Source: Citrobacter amalonaticus (GTDB taxonomy: Bacteria > Pseudomonadota > Gammaproteobacteria > Enterobacterales > Enterobacteriaceae). From it: a DNA stretch of 64,000 nucleotides. How positions within the stretch are numbered: position 1 is the stretch's first letter; each line of letters begins with the position of its first letter. Location: positions 4,464,001 through 4,528,000 of the forward strand of contig NZ_CP014015.2 of NCBI RefSeq assembly GCF_001559075.2, read 5' to 3'. The notes beneath the pieces were generated by a model. That model worked only from the letters and a program-made list of their open reading frames with translations. It did no database searches and was not told the DNA's origin. This document shows positions 1-7,927 of the stretch, piece after piece. A program made the position numbers and the translations under genes.

Positions 1-1573
1 CCACTGCTTCCGTCAGACGTGCCGCCTGTTCTTCCAGCGATGCCGCCGCCGCAGAGGCTTCTTCCACCAGCGAAGCGTTCTGCTGAGTCACTTTGTCCAT
101 CTCAGAGATGGCCTGGCTGACCTGCACGATCCCACGGCTCTGCTCGTCCGACGCCGCTGCTATTTCCAGCATGATATCGGTGACGCGTTTTACCGCCTCC
201 ACGATATCGGTCATCGTGTTCCCCGCCGCGACCACTTCACCAGAACCTTGATCGATGAGACGGACGGATTCGCTGATCAGCCCTTCAATCTCTTTCGCCG
301 CCTGGGCGCTACGACTGGCCAGCGTGCGGACCTCACTGGCGACCACGGCGAATCCACGCCCTTGCTCACCGGCACGCGCGGCTTCTACCGCGGCGTTCAG
401 CGCCAGAATATTGGTCTGGAAAGCGATGCTGTTGATAACCGCGGTGATCTCAGAGATTTTCTTCGAACTGGTTGAAATATTGCCCATCGTCTGGACCACG
501 CCGGAGACCATCTGCCCGCCACGGCTGGCTTTGCCGGACGCGTCTTCCGCCAGTTTGCTGGCATGGTGCGCATTATCGGCGTTTTGCTTCACCGTCGCGG
601 TCAACTCTTCCATGCTGGCCGCCGTTTGTTCGATCGCCGCCGCCTGCTCTTCGGTGCGTGAAGACAAGTCGGTATTGCCCGCTGAGATTTCGCTGGTACC
701 GCGGTAAATCTCTTCTGCCCCCTGACGTACCGATCCGACCGTTTGCACCAGCGAACGCTGCATTTGTTGCAGGTGGCGACTCAGACGCCCAATCTCGCTA
801 CGCCCGGTAGGTTCATCCTGCATGGTGAGATCGCCGGCGGCAATTTGCTCAATACGCTGCGCAGCATGCTGCAACGGCTGAATGACGGTACGACGCAGAA
901 CGATAAACGTCATCAGCGTCAGCACCAGTGCCAGACCAAAAGCGCCAATCATGAATATCATGCCCATTTGCGTGCGCTGATGCGCCTGCTCGCTTAACTG
1001 GTTAGCGCGCGCCATGCGCAGTTCGATCGCCTTCAGCAGGACCTTGTTGTAACTGTCATCCAGTTGTCTTGCGTGTTCGCTTTCGTGGTTGATAATCGCT
1101 TCAAACATGCCGTTTTTGGCGTACTTGAGCATCGGTTGCATTCCCGCAATATAGGCTTTGAAACTGCTTTCCAGTTCGCCATCCAGCGCTTCATCCGCAG
1201 GGGTTTTCACCTTGCGCGCCATGTAAATGTTAAACCCTTCTTCAGACTGCTTAATACGCTTTTCCGCCGCCGCAATATTGGCTTTCATGTCATCCATTTC
1301 AGCAATTCGGCTCGCCGCGCCGGCATGAATCATGTTGATTCGCGCAGTACGCAGGTGGTTCGAACTGTTCGATAATCCCATGCGCACCTGGATCTCATCC
1401 GTCACATCCCGCTGATCGCGGTCAGCCTGCATGAGAAAGTAGCCCGCCAGACCTGAGCTCAGCGCGAACAGTAAAAGGATGCCACCGAGAATGGAGGAAA
1501 ACAGCGGAACCAGCCTGATGTGATGCAAAAAGCCCAGCTTATGTGGTGCTTGCATCGATGATGTGTTGTCCAT
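1..1573 (-). CDS. trg: Ribose/galactose chemoreceptor Trg (methyl-accepting chemotaxis protein), 3' end outside window
   Basis: Inner-membrane chemoreceptor that in E. coli senses ribose- and galactose-binding proteins and signals to CheA/CheW. The product starts MDNTSSMQAPHKLGFLHHIR and follows E. coli Trg closely throughout. It has TM1 at about residues 14-40, a periplasmic sensor domain with the MQPMLKYAKNGMFEAI stretch, TM2 near 200-220, a HAMP domain, and the cytoplasmic hairpin with AFQTNILALNAAVEAARAGE. Methylation-helix text such as SSRTEEQAAAIEQTAASMEE is intact. The window edge cuts off the last residues, including the C-terminal tail. The start is the ATG at 1571-1573, and a sigma-28-like promoter lies upstream. 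Assignment is by recalled similarity and is very secure. Confidence 0.96.
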   Translation of the reverse strand, partial: MDNTSSMQAPHKLGFLHHIRLVPLFSSILGGILLLFALSSGLAGYFLMQADRDQRDVTDEIQVRMGLSNSSNHLRTARINMIHAGAASRIAEMDDMKANIAAAEKRIKQSEEGFNIYMARKVKTPADEALDGELESSFKAYIAGMQPMLKYAKNGMFEAIINHESEHARQLDDSYNKVLLKAIELRMARANQLSEQAHQRTQMGMIFMIGAFGLALVLTLMTFIVLRRTVIQPLQHAAQRIEQIAAGDLTMQDEPTGRSEIGRLSRHLQQMQRSLVQTVGSVRQGAEEIYRGTSEISAGNTDLSSRTEEQAAAIEQTAASMEELTATVKQNADNAHHASKLAEDASGKASRGGQMVSGVVQTMGNISTSSKKISEITAVINSIAFQTNILALNAAVEAARAGEQGRGFAVVASEVRTLASRSAQAAKEIEGLISESVRLIDQGSGEVVAAGNTMTDIVEAVKRVTDIMLEIAAASDEQSRGIVQVSQAISEMDKVTQQNASLVEEASAAAASLEEQAARLTEAV

Positions 1574-1624
1574 GACCGTCGACTCTCTTGTAGGATTAAT
1601 GCGTAATACGCGCCCGTAAGATAG

Positions 1625-1651
1625 TCATCGGCATTCCGCGAATTTTACTTA
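1625..1651 (-). promoter_or_regulatory. Candidate sigma-28 (FliA) promoter of trg
   Basis: On the minus strand a TAAG element (1648-1651) is followed by exactly 15 bases and then GCCGATGA (1625-1632). The flagellar sigma-28 consensus is TAAA-N15-GCCGATAA, so each half has one mismatch and the spacing is exact. It lies about 50 bp upstream of the trg start codon, as expected for a class 3 flagellar/chemotaxis gene. Confidence 0.7.
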
Positions 1652-1696
1652 CCGGGAAAAGCGCCGTTTTCGTCACAGTTTGACAACATTTATGTT

Positions 1697-1732
1697 AAAA
1701 AAAGGAAAGCGCCAGCGGTGATTTCCGCTGGC
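1697..1732 (-). terminator. Rho-independent terminator after frmA
   Basis: On the minus strand, just after the frmA stop, arms GCCAGCGG and CCGCTGGC form a stem (1711-1732). It is followed by a short spacer and seven T (1697-1703). It separates frmRA from trg. Confidence 0.8.
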
Positions 1733-1739
1733 AGATGAA

Positions 1740-2858
1740 TCAGTTATCGCCGAAATGGATAACGGTACGGATGGATTTACCGTCGTGCATCAGGTCAAAC
1801 GCGTCGTTGATTTGCTCCAGCGGCAGACGATGGGTAATGAACGGATCCAGCTGGATTTTCCCGGCCATTGCCTCTTCCACCATGCCCGGTAACTGGGTAC
1901 GCCCTTTAACGCCACCAAACGCGGAACCGCGCCAGACGCGGCCTGTCACCAGCTGGAACGGACGAGTTTTAATCTCCTGGCCCGCGCCGGCAACGCCAAT
2001 GATGATGCTCTCGCCCCATCCTTTATGGCAGCATTCCAGCGCCGCACGCATCACGTTGACATTACCGATACATTCGAAGCTAAAGTCGACGCCGCCGTCG
2101 GTGAGCTCAACAATCACTTCCTGGATCGGTTTGTCATAGTCTTTCGGGTTAATGAAGTCAGTTGCGCCCATTTCACCCGCCAGTGTGAATTTTTCCGGGT
2201 TGGTATCGACAGCAATAATACGCCCCGCTTTCGCCTGTACAGCGCCCTGGATCACCGCCAGACCGATCCCGCCAAGGCCAAACACGGCAACGGTATCGCC
2301 CTCTTTGACTTTCGCAGTGTTATGCACGGCACCGATGCCCGTCGTGACGCCACACCCCAGCAGACAAACCTTATCCAGCGGCGCTTGCGGGTTGACTTTC
2401 GCCAGTGAGATTTCCGCACATACGGTATATTCGCTGAAGGTGCTGGTGCCCATGTAGTGATAGACAGGTTCGCCGTTGTAAGAAAAGCGGGTGGTGCCAT
2501 CCGGCATCAGGCCTTTTCCCTGAGTGGCGCGCACGGCCTGACAGAGATTGGTCTTCCCGGATTTACAGAATTTGCACTCGCCACATTCGGCGGTATACAG
2601 CGGGATAACATGGTCGCCCGGTTTCAGGCTGGTCACGCCTTCACCGACTTCAACCACCACACCGCCGCCTTCATGTCCCAGTACCGCCGGGAAAACCCCT
2701 TCCGGATCATCGCCAGACAGCGTAAATGCGTCAGTGTGGCAAACGCCGGTGTGGGTAATTTTAACCAGAACTTCGCCTTTTTTCGGCGGTGCGACGTCAA
2801 TCTCAACAATTTTGAGCGGCTGACCGGGGCCAAACGCGACTGCTGCACGTGATTTCAT
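1740..2858 (-). CDS. frmA: S-(hydroxymethyl)glutathione dehydrogenase / class III alcohol dehydrogenase
   Basis: Zinc-dependent cytosolic enzyme that oxidises S-hydroxymethylglutathione (formaldehyde plus glutathione) to S-formylglutathione with NAD+. The 372-residue length is normal. Visible features are the catalytic zinc region (GVCHTDAFTLSG, GHEGGGVVVEVG), the four-cysteine structural zinc loop (CGECKFCKSGKTNLC, about 93-107) and the Rossmann glycines GLGGIGLAV (about 195). It lies 32 bp downstream of frmR on the same strand, so the two form an operon under FrmR control. The S-formylglutathione hydrolase frmB, third gene of the E. coli operon, is absent; trg follows directly after a terminator. 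Confidence 0.96.
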   Translation of the reverse strand: MKSRAAVAFGPGQPLKIVEIDVAPPKKGEVLVKITHTGVCHTDAFTLSGDDPEGVFPAVLGHEGGGVVVEVGEGVTSLKPGDHVIPLYTAECGECKFCKSGKTNLCQAVRATQGKGLMPDGTTRFSYNGEPVYHYMGTSTFSEYTVCAEISLAKVNPQAPLDKVCLLGCGVTTGIGAVHNTAKVKEGDTVAVFGLGGIGLAVIQGAVQAKAGRIIAVDTNPEKFTLAGEMGATDFINPKDYDKPIQEVIVELTDGGVDFSFECIGNVNVMRAALECCHKGWGESIIIGVAGAGQEIKTRPFQLVTGRVWRGSAFGGVKGRTQLPGMVEEAMAGKIQLDPFITHRLPLEQINDAFDLMHDGKSIRTVIHFGDN

Positions 2859-2890
2859 CTGTCTCTTCCCTTTATTGCGAGGTGATATGT

Positions 2891-3166
2891 TTATTTTAGA
2901 TAAGCGCGAAGAAGGTGGCCGATTTCAGCCATACGCACGGCGCGTTGGTCAGGGGTGGTTTCACCGCTGACCAGCTCATCTTTCAGGTGGATCTCAACCA
3001 TTTCGCCCATTAAACCGTTGGACGCACCGCGGACCGCGGCGATTTGTTGCAGGATAGCCAGGCAAGGTTCGCCGGACTCCAGCGCACGCTCCAGGGCATC
3101 CACCTGCCCCCGAATGCGCCGGACGCGAGTCAGAATACGTTTTTTATCTGCGGGTGAATGCGGCAT
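2891..3166 (-). CDS. frmR: Formaldehyde-responsive repressor FrmR (CsoR/RcnR family)
   Basis: Small all-alpha DNA-binding repressor that releases frmRA when formaldehyde modifies it. The 91-residue product starts MPHSPADKKRILTRVRRIRG. The residues known from FrmR work are present: Pro2, Cys35 (in SGEPCLAILQQ), His60 and Glu64. The C-terminal part (LVSGETTPDQRAVRMAEIGH) is the Salmonella type and differs from E. coli K-12. First gene of frmRA. Its own operator lies directly upstream at 3180-3199, so it is autoregulated. Confidence 0.93.
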   Translation of the reverse strand: MPHSPADKKRILTRVRRIRGQVDALERALESGEPCLAILQQIAAVRGASNGLMGEMVEIHLKDELVSGETTPDQRAVRMAEIGHLLRAYLK

Positions 3167-3179
3167 ACGCCCTCCTTAA

Positions 3180-3199
3180 TACTATAGGGGGGTATAGTA
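3180..3199. promoter_or_regulatory. FrmR operator (GC-tract palindrome)
   Basis: The sequence TACTATAGGGGGGTATAGTA is a perfect inverted repeat with 7-base arms around a run of six G. A G/C tract flanked by AT-rich inverted arms is the established operator type for the CsoR/RcnR/FrmR family. It starts 14 bp upstream of the frmR start codon, so binding would block frmRA transcription. Confidence 0.88.
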
Positions 3200-3233
3200 A
3201 CAGCATTATGATGAGAATGAAAAGGAGAGCGTC

Positions 3234-3266
3234 ATGCCTGTAGAGAATGGGATTAAGGATAAGTGA
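3234..3266 (+). other. Possible 10-codon leader ORF or gene remnant divergent from frmR
   Basis: A short frame encoding MPVENGIKDK then TGA has a strong ribosome site (AAGGAG, six bases before ATG) and lies just past the FrmR operator, pointing away from frmR. It may be the stump of a decayed gene or a chance frame. No family is recognised. The rest of 3267-3349 shows no coding sequence. Confidence 0.2.
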
Positions 3267-3314
3267 CAGAACAAAGACGGCGGCGACTTCAGTCGCATTA
3301 CATACAGGATCAGT

Positions 3315-3333
3315 GCGGGGAAGCGATCCCCGC
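3315..3333 (-). terminator. Hairpin after cybB, weak terminator candidate
   Basis: GCGGGG and CCCCGC (6-base arms, 7-base loop) lie just downstream of the cybB stop. No T run follows on either strand, so it may only stabilise the mRNA 3' end. Confidence 0.3.
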
Positions 3334-3349
3334 GCCGGCAAAAATCACG

Positions 3350-3877
3350 CTATCGCTTACGCGGCATCATGCGCAGCAGCGTATTGTCTTTCCAGAAATA
3401 ATGGTGCATCAACGCGGCGGCGGCATGCAGCGCAATGACAAAGTAACCGAGATTCGCCAGCGTGATATGCCAGGATTTCAGCGTATCCACCAGATCAAAG
3501 TTCCCTTCTGCCGCATGCGGCATCACCAGACCAAAGGCCATCCACGGATTACCACGGTTGTACATCATCACGATGCCGATTAATGGCAGCACAATGAATA
3601 ACAGATAAATCACCAAATGCCCCAGATGCGCCAGTCCGGTCATCATCGGCTTCGGTTTGGGCACGATAGGAGGAGCCGGATATTTCAGTCTGATCAGCAG
3701 ACGCGCCACCATCAGTACCAGAATAGCGATCCCACAGGACACATGAATCATATTAATGAGAGGACGATCGCTTCGCGGGAAAAAGCCCCGGAACTCCATC
3801 GCGCAGTAGGCGACAATCACCAGTAAAAAGACCAGCCAGTGAATGCCAATCTGCAGGCTTGAGTACTTATTGCCCAT
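3350..3877 (-). CDS. cybB: Cytochrome b561
   Basis: Inner-membrane dihaem cytochrome b561; the E. coli protein has superoxide:ubiquinone oxidoreductase activity. The product is 175 residues (E. coli 176) starting MGNKYSSLQIGIHWLVFLLV and ending NTLLRMMPRKR. Four hydrophobic segments are visible. Candidate haem-ligand histidines are in IHWLV, NMIHVSCG, HLGHLV and ALHAAAALMHHYFW. The ATG at 3875-3877 is chosen because AGGAAG sits at the right distance upstream and the start matches E. coli; an earlier in-frame ATG lacks a good ribosome site. Confidence 0.95.
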   Translation of the reverse strand: MGNKYSSLQIGIHWLVFLLVIVAYCAMEFRGFFPRSDRPLINMIHVSCGIAILVLMVARLLIRLKYPAPPIVPKPKPMMTGLAHLGHLVIYLLFIVLPLIGIVMMYNRGNPWMAFGLVMPHAAEGNFDLVDTLKSWHITLANLGYFVIALHAAAALMHHYFWKDNTLLRMMPRKR

Positions 3878-4065
3878 AACACTTCCTGAGTAAAAACAAT
3901 AAAGCGACAACATAGCGAGCTTTTGTTAAAAATTCATTAACTTTTCTTCACCGCTTATCAGTCAGTTAGCCTTTACGACAAAAACGGCGATTGCTCACCC
4001 CGCCATACTGAACTAAGCCTGGAAGGGAAAAAAGTGTATCCGCTACATCCTCACAGGAGTTAATC

Positions 4066-5067
4066 ATGAGTAAAATTGGCATTAACGGTTTTGGTCGTAT
4101 TGGTCGCCTGGTGTTGCGTCGGTTACTGGAAGTCAAAAGCGATGTTGATGTGGTCGCGATCAACGACCTCACCTCCCCTAAAATCCTTGCCTATCTGCTT
4201 AAGCATGACTCTAACTACGGTCCGTTCCCCTGGAGCGTTGACTTTACCGAAGACGCGCTGATTGTTGATGGCAAAACGATCGCGGTTTATGCAGAAAAAG
4301 ACGCCAAAAATATCCCGTGGAAAGCGAAAGGGGCGGACGTCATTATTGAATGCACCGGCTTTTATACCTCAACTGAAAAGTCTCAGGCGCATATCGATGC
4401 TGGCGCGAAAAAAGTGCTGATCTCCGCGCCTGCGGGCGATATGAAGACCATTGTCTACAACGTTAACGATGACACGCTGAATGCCAGTGATGTGATTGTC
4501 TCGGTGGCTTCCTGCACCACCAACTGCCTGGCGCCGATGGCTAAAGCGCTGCACGACAACTTTGGTATTAAAGTGGGCACCATGACCACGATTCACGCCT
4601 ACACCGGCACGCAGTCGCTGGTGGACGGTCCGCGTGGCAAAGATCTGCGCGCATCGCGTGCGGCCGCTGAAAACATTATTCCGCATACCACGGGCGCGGC
4701 AAAAGCGATTGGTCTCGTTATCCCGGATCTCAGCGGCAAGCTGAAAGGTCATGCTCAACGCGTGCCGGTGAAAACCGGTTCTGTCACTGAACTGGTGTCG
4801 ATTCTGGCGAAGAAAGTGACGGCGGAAGAGGTTAACAACGCGTTGAAGAAAGCGACACACAACAATGACTCTTTTGGCTATACCGATGAAGAAATTGTCT
4901 CCTCAGACGTTATCGGTTCGCACTTTGGTTCCGTATTTGATGCCACCCAGACCGAAATCACCGAGGTGGGCGATCTGCAACTGGTAAAAACCGTGGCCTG
5001 GTACGACAACGAATACGGATTCGTGACGCAATTGATCCGTACCCTTGATAAGTTCGTCAAACTGTAG
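4066..5067 (+). CDS. gapC: Glyceraldehyde-3-phosphate dehydrogenase GapC, intact
   Basis: NAD-dependent phosphorylating GAPDH, a second isozyme beside the housekeeping gapA elsewhere. The 333-residue product is full length: Rossmann start MSKIGINGFGRIGR, catalytic Cys150 in SCTTNCLAP, His177 in TTIHAYTGTQ, and C-terminal WYDNEYGF. In E. coli K-12 gapC is a frame-damaged pseudogene, whereas here the reading frame is uninterrupted. The start ATG follows AGGAGTTAATC. It is convergent with aldA and shares a terminator region with it. Confidence 0.94.
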   Translation: MSKIGINGFGRIGRLVLRRLLEVKSDVDVVAINDLTSPKILAYLLKHDSNYGPFPWSVDFTEDALIVDGKTIAVYAEKDAKNIPWKAKGADVIIECTGFYTSTEKSQAHIDAGAKKVLISAPAGDMKTIVYNVNDDTLNASDVIVSVASCTTNCLAPMAKALHDNFGIKVGTMTTIHAYTGTQSLVDGPRGKDLRASRAAAENIIPHTTGAAKAIGLVIPDLSGKLKGHAQRVPVKTGSVTELVSILAKKVTAEEVNNALKKATHNNDSFGYTDEEIVSSDVIGSHFGSVFDATQTEITEVGDLQLVKTVAWYDNEYGFVTQLIRTLDKFVKL

Positions 5068-5074
5068 GCATGAA

Positions 5075-5099
5075 GGCGGAGAGAAACCTCCGCCCTTTT
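5075..5099 (+). terminator. Terminator between gapC and aldA
   Basis: GGCGGAG and CTCCGCC form a stem with a 6-base loop followed by TTTT, eight bases after the gapC stop. It lies between two convergent genes. Confidence 0.75.
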
Positions 5100-5106
5100 C
5101 CGTCGA

Positions 5107-6546
5107 TCAGGACTGCAAATAGACAACCTGGGTTTGCAGATACTCGTTTAGCCCGTGCTTGCCGTCTGCGCCGCCAATTCCCGACTTACGCCAGCCCGCG
5201 TGGAAGCCCTGCATCGCTTCAAAGTTCTCGCGATTAATATAGGTTTCACCAAACTTCAGCCCTTTAATGGCTTTCATCGCGATGTTGAGATTCTGCGTAT
5301 AAATAGACGACGTCAGGCCGTAATCACTGTCATTCGCCATCGCGATAGCCTCCTCCAGCGTGTTGAAGACCACCACAGGCAGCACCGGACCAAAGGTCTC
5401 TTCGTGCATGATGGCCATCTCCTGGCGGACATCCAGCAGCAGCGTTGGCGGATAGTAGTAACCTTTGCCCTCAACGGCTTTGCCACCAAGCGCCACCCGC
5501 GCCCCTTCCTGTACCGCCCTCGCCACTTTCTGCTCCACACGTTGCAGGGCGGCGGCATTGATCAGCGGCCCCATGGCGATGTCGTTACGCTCGCCAGGGT
5601 TGCCGAACTGTACCGCTTTCAGGGCTTCGCCGAGGCGGTTCACAAACTGGTCATAAATCCCTTTTTGTACGTAGACGCGCTCAGCGCAGTTACAGACCTG
5701 CCCGGTATTGATGACGCGGGAATCCACAATCGCTTTGACCGCCAGTTCAAGATCGGCATCATCCATCACAATGGCTGGCGCCTTGCCACCCAGCTCCAGG
5801 CACACTTTGGTGATATTCTTCGCCGCCGTCGCCATAATCTTTTCACCCGCCGCCACGCTGCCGGTCATGCTGACCATCGCCACTTTCGGATTACCCGCCA
5901 GCTCCTGGCCGACGGTTTCACCACGCCCCAGCACCAGGTTAAACACACCGCGCGGCAGACCAATCTCATCAACGATTTTGGCAAACGCAATCGCGTTATT
6001 GGGCGTGAATTCACTGGGCTTAATCACGATAGTGTTCCCGGTCAGCAGTGCCGGAGCCAGCTTACGGGCAATCAGAAAGAACGGGAAATTCCACGGCAGG
6101 ATCCCGGTGGTGACCCCCAGCGCGCGCTTAAACAGCAAAATATTCTCGCCGGGACGGTCACTTTGCAGTATTTCGCCTTCGTAACGACGAGCCCACTCCG
6201 CCATATAGTCGAGATAGTCGGCAGTAAAAGAGACTTCCACCTCTGCCAGTTGCTGAATTTTGCCTCCTTCCGCAACAATTAAGGCGCTGATTTCGCCAGC
6301 ACGTTCACGGATCCCGGCGGCAATTTTGCGCAGCCAGCCGGCGCGAACGATCGCCGGCAGCGCTTCCCACTCTGCCTGAGCGCGGTCTGCCGCTGCAATG
6401 GCTTTGCGCGCGTCTTCTGCACGACCATCTGGAATACGCGAAATCACCTCTTCCGTCGCCGGGTTGACGACATCAATCCAGGCATCCTCGTGCCAGGTCA
6501 CAAACTGTCCATCGATATACATAGGATGTTGTACGGGTACTGACAT
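5107..6546 (-). CDS. aldA: Lactaldehyde/glycolaldehyde dehydrogenase AldA
   Basis: Cytosolic NAD-dependent aldehyde dehydrogenase that oxidises L-lactaldehyde from fucose/rhamnose breakdown, and glycolaldehyde. The 479-residue product has the ALDH landmarks: PWNFPFFLIARK (about 151), the cofactor loop MTGSVAAGEKI (about 228), general base Glu251 in LELGGKAP, and catalytic Cys285 in TGQVCNCAERV. Start and length match E. coli AldA. Transcribed alone, convergent with gapC. The upstream gap to ydcF (6547-6743) holds its promoter; no clear operator was found. Confidence 0.96.
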   Translation of the reverse strand: MSVPVQHPMYIDGQFVTWHEDAWIDVVNPATEEVISRIPDGRAEDARKAIAAADRAQAEWEALPAIVRAGWLRKIAAGIRERAGEISALIVAEGGKIQQLAEVEVSFTADYLDYMAEWARRYEGEILQSDRPGENILLFKRALGVTTGILPWNFPFFLIARKLAPALLTGNTIVIKPSEFTPNNAIAFAKIVDEIGLPRGVFNLVLGRGETVGQELAGNPKVAMVSMTGSVAAGEKIMATAAKNITKVCLELGGKAPAIVMDDADLELAVKAIVDSRVINTGQVCNCAERVYVQKGIYDQFVNRLGEALKAVQFGNPGERNDIAMGPLINAAALQRVEQKVARAVQEGARVALGGKAVEGKGYYYPPTLLLDVRQEMAIMHEETFGPVLPVVVFNTLEEAIAMANDSDYGLTSSIYTQNLNIAMKAIKGLKFGETYINRENFEAMQGFHAGWRKSGIGGADGKHGLNEYLQTQVVYLQS

Positions 6547-6706
6547 GCGCTACTCCTGTGATTGAATTGTTTTTAACAGGTAAAACTATTGTTAATAAAT
6601 ATCAATCATGCCTCCGCGATCCCGGCTGGCGTCGTGATTCTGTGAACTGCTTCATAAAAGAGAGGGGTCAGGCTGGGGAGAACGAAAACGCAGGCATTTT
6701 TGTTTT

Positions 6707-6738
6707 GCCCGTTTGAGAGAAAACGCTCCCAAACGGGC
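6707..6738 (-). terminator. Stem-loop after ydcF, terminator uncertain
   Basis: GCCCGTTTG and CAAACGGGC are perfect 9-base arms around a 14-base loop, five bases past the ydcF stop. The minus-strand continuation is A-rich rather than T-rich, so it lacks the normal release signal and may act as a 3' protective hairpin. Confidence 0.4.
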
Positions 6739-6743
6739 AGGGT

Positions 6744-7541
6744 TTAGCGTAACGAACGGTGGTTCATCGCGTCATTCAGCGCCGTATCCTGTTGCAGGAT
6801 CTGCCACGCGGCCTCGACCTCCGGCGGAAAATCCACATGCACAATGAAGTCGCGCCCCCGAGGACCATAGCCGGTTTCATCATTGCGCAAGCGCGGGATT
6901 TCGCCCACCACCAGCGCTAAATAGCGATCGACGGTCCACAGACCGCCAGGGTCATTAGCGAACACGATATCGTCCTCCTGCTGACACAATACAGGCGTAA
7001 CCCCAGGATGGCTCAGCCAGGGCGGCGCGTCCGGGTCGTCACGGGTGACCCGGCGAAAGGTCGCCACGGTACGTCGCTGCATCGTGGGATCCTGTACCAC
7101 AATGGCCGTGTTAATCGGCGTTGCAGCCTGCGCGATGATCTGCGCACTAAAACGGGCGTTCTCTCCGCAATTGGTTGACTGATCTTCCAGCCAGATTTTG
7201 TCTGCGGGAATGTGCCAGAACTGCCGGGCAATATCCGCCAGGATGGCGGCTTCGGCGCGTCCGGTCGTCTGGATCGTGTTGTAGCGTGGATGTTGGGCAA
7301 CGGCGGCATACAGGAAGGTCGTGGAGTGACCAATCCCACCGGCGATCAGCAGCGGAACGTCTTGCTGTTGGGCAATCTGGCAGGCCGCGTCAATTGTCGG
7401 GATGACGGCATTGCCCGCCAGTACCACGCAGTCTGCCGGGTAAGCAGGCCCTGCACAGAAATCATCCTGCGCCAGCCACTGTCCCACCGTATTGATCGCC
7501 TCAAGGGTGGTGGCGGAAAGTCTCGGGAACGGTTGCATCAT
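6744..7541 (-). CDS. ydcF: YdcF, DUF218 (SanA/YdcF) fold protein
   Basis: Cytosolic protein of the DUF218 superfamily; the E. coli protein binds S-adenosylmethionine, but no reaction is established. The 265-residue product (E. coli 266) has the family core with ADCVVLAGNAV, DVPLLIAGGIGHSTTF, an acidic/Asn motif EDQSTNCGENARFS, and ends ALNDAMNHRSLR. The start is the first of two adjacent ATGs because GAGGAGGAGCTT sits directly upstream; a longer in-frame extension has no ribosome site and no counterpart in E. coli. Confidence 0.92.
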   Translation of the reverse strand: MMQPFPRLSATTLEAINTVGQWLAQDDFCAGPAYPADCVVLAGNAVIPTIDAACQIAQQQDVPLLIAGGIGHSTTFLYAAVAQHPRYNTIQTTGRAEAAILADIARQFWHIPADKIWLEDQSTNCGENARFSAQIIAQAATPINTAIVVQDPTMQRRTVATFRRVTRDDPDAPPWLSHPGVTPVLCQQEDDIVFANDPGGLWTVDRYLALVVGEIPRLRNDETGYGPRGRDFIVHVDFPPEVEAAWQILQQDTALNDAMNHRSLR

Positions 7542-7927
7542 AAGCTCCTCCTCATATTTCAGCAGAGTACCGTACCCACGCTGAATAAACAGTAGATCTC
7601 TCTGAAAGGCTGATGATTGATATTTCGACGCTTTTTTTGTCATCTTAGTGAAATAACACAAAACGTCTAAAAATCGGGCGGTTGCACCTGCATATTATCC
7701 TGTTTAATTGTCATCTAATGAACGATTAACGTCATTTATTCTGCAATTGTAGAAAATCATCCTGGCAAAATGCTCTCTTTTTAGCCCATTACGGCGTGTC
7801 TCCTCTTGTTAAATGTTACTAACACACCTAGTTTGATTAACAATTTCACAACCTTTTAACGTAACAGGTTGCACCTGCCGCACTGCCAGGTGACACCTTT
7901 TTGTTCTCTGGCGGAGGTTTTAAGTTA
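7542..7927. promoter_or_regulatory. Divergent control region ydcF / MHS transporter with repeated palindromes
   Basis: 386 bp without a gene. Two similar palindromes lie 22 bp apart centre to centre before the transporter: CAGGTTGCACCTG (7865-7877) and AGGTGACACCT (7888-7898). A 12-base direct copy of part of the first, GGTTGCACCTGC, occurs at 7680-7691 and 7867-7878. Two-turn spacing and a distant third half suggest operators of a repressor or activator. No regulator gene adjoins, so the protein is unknown. Confidence 0.5.

Noticed and set aside
3878..4065. Possible RydC small RNA near cybB, where E. coli carries it
   Set aside because: Neither this gap nor 3200-3349 contains the RydC sequence or its pseudoknot arms; ydcA is also missing here.
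5155..6282. 375-codon open frame antisense to aldA
   Set aside because: Shadow frame of aldA without a ribosome site or known motif.
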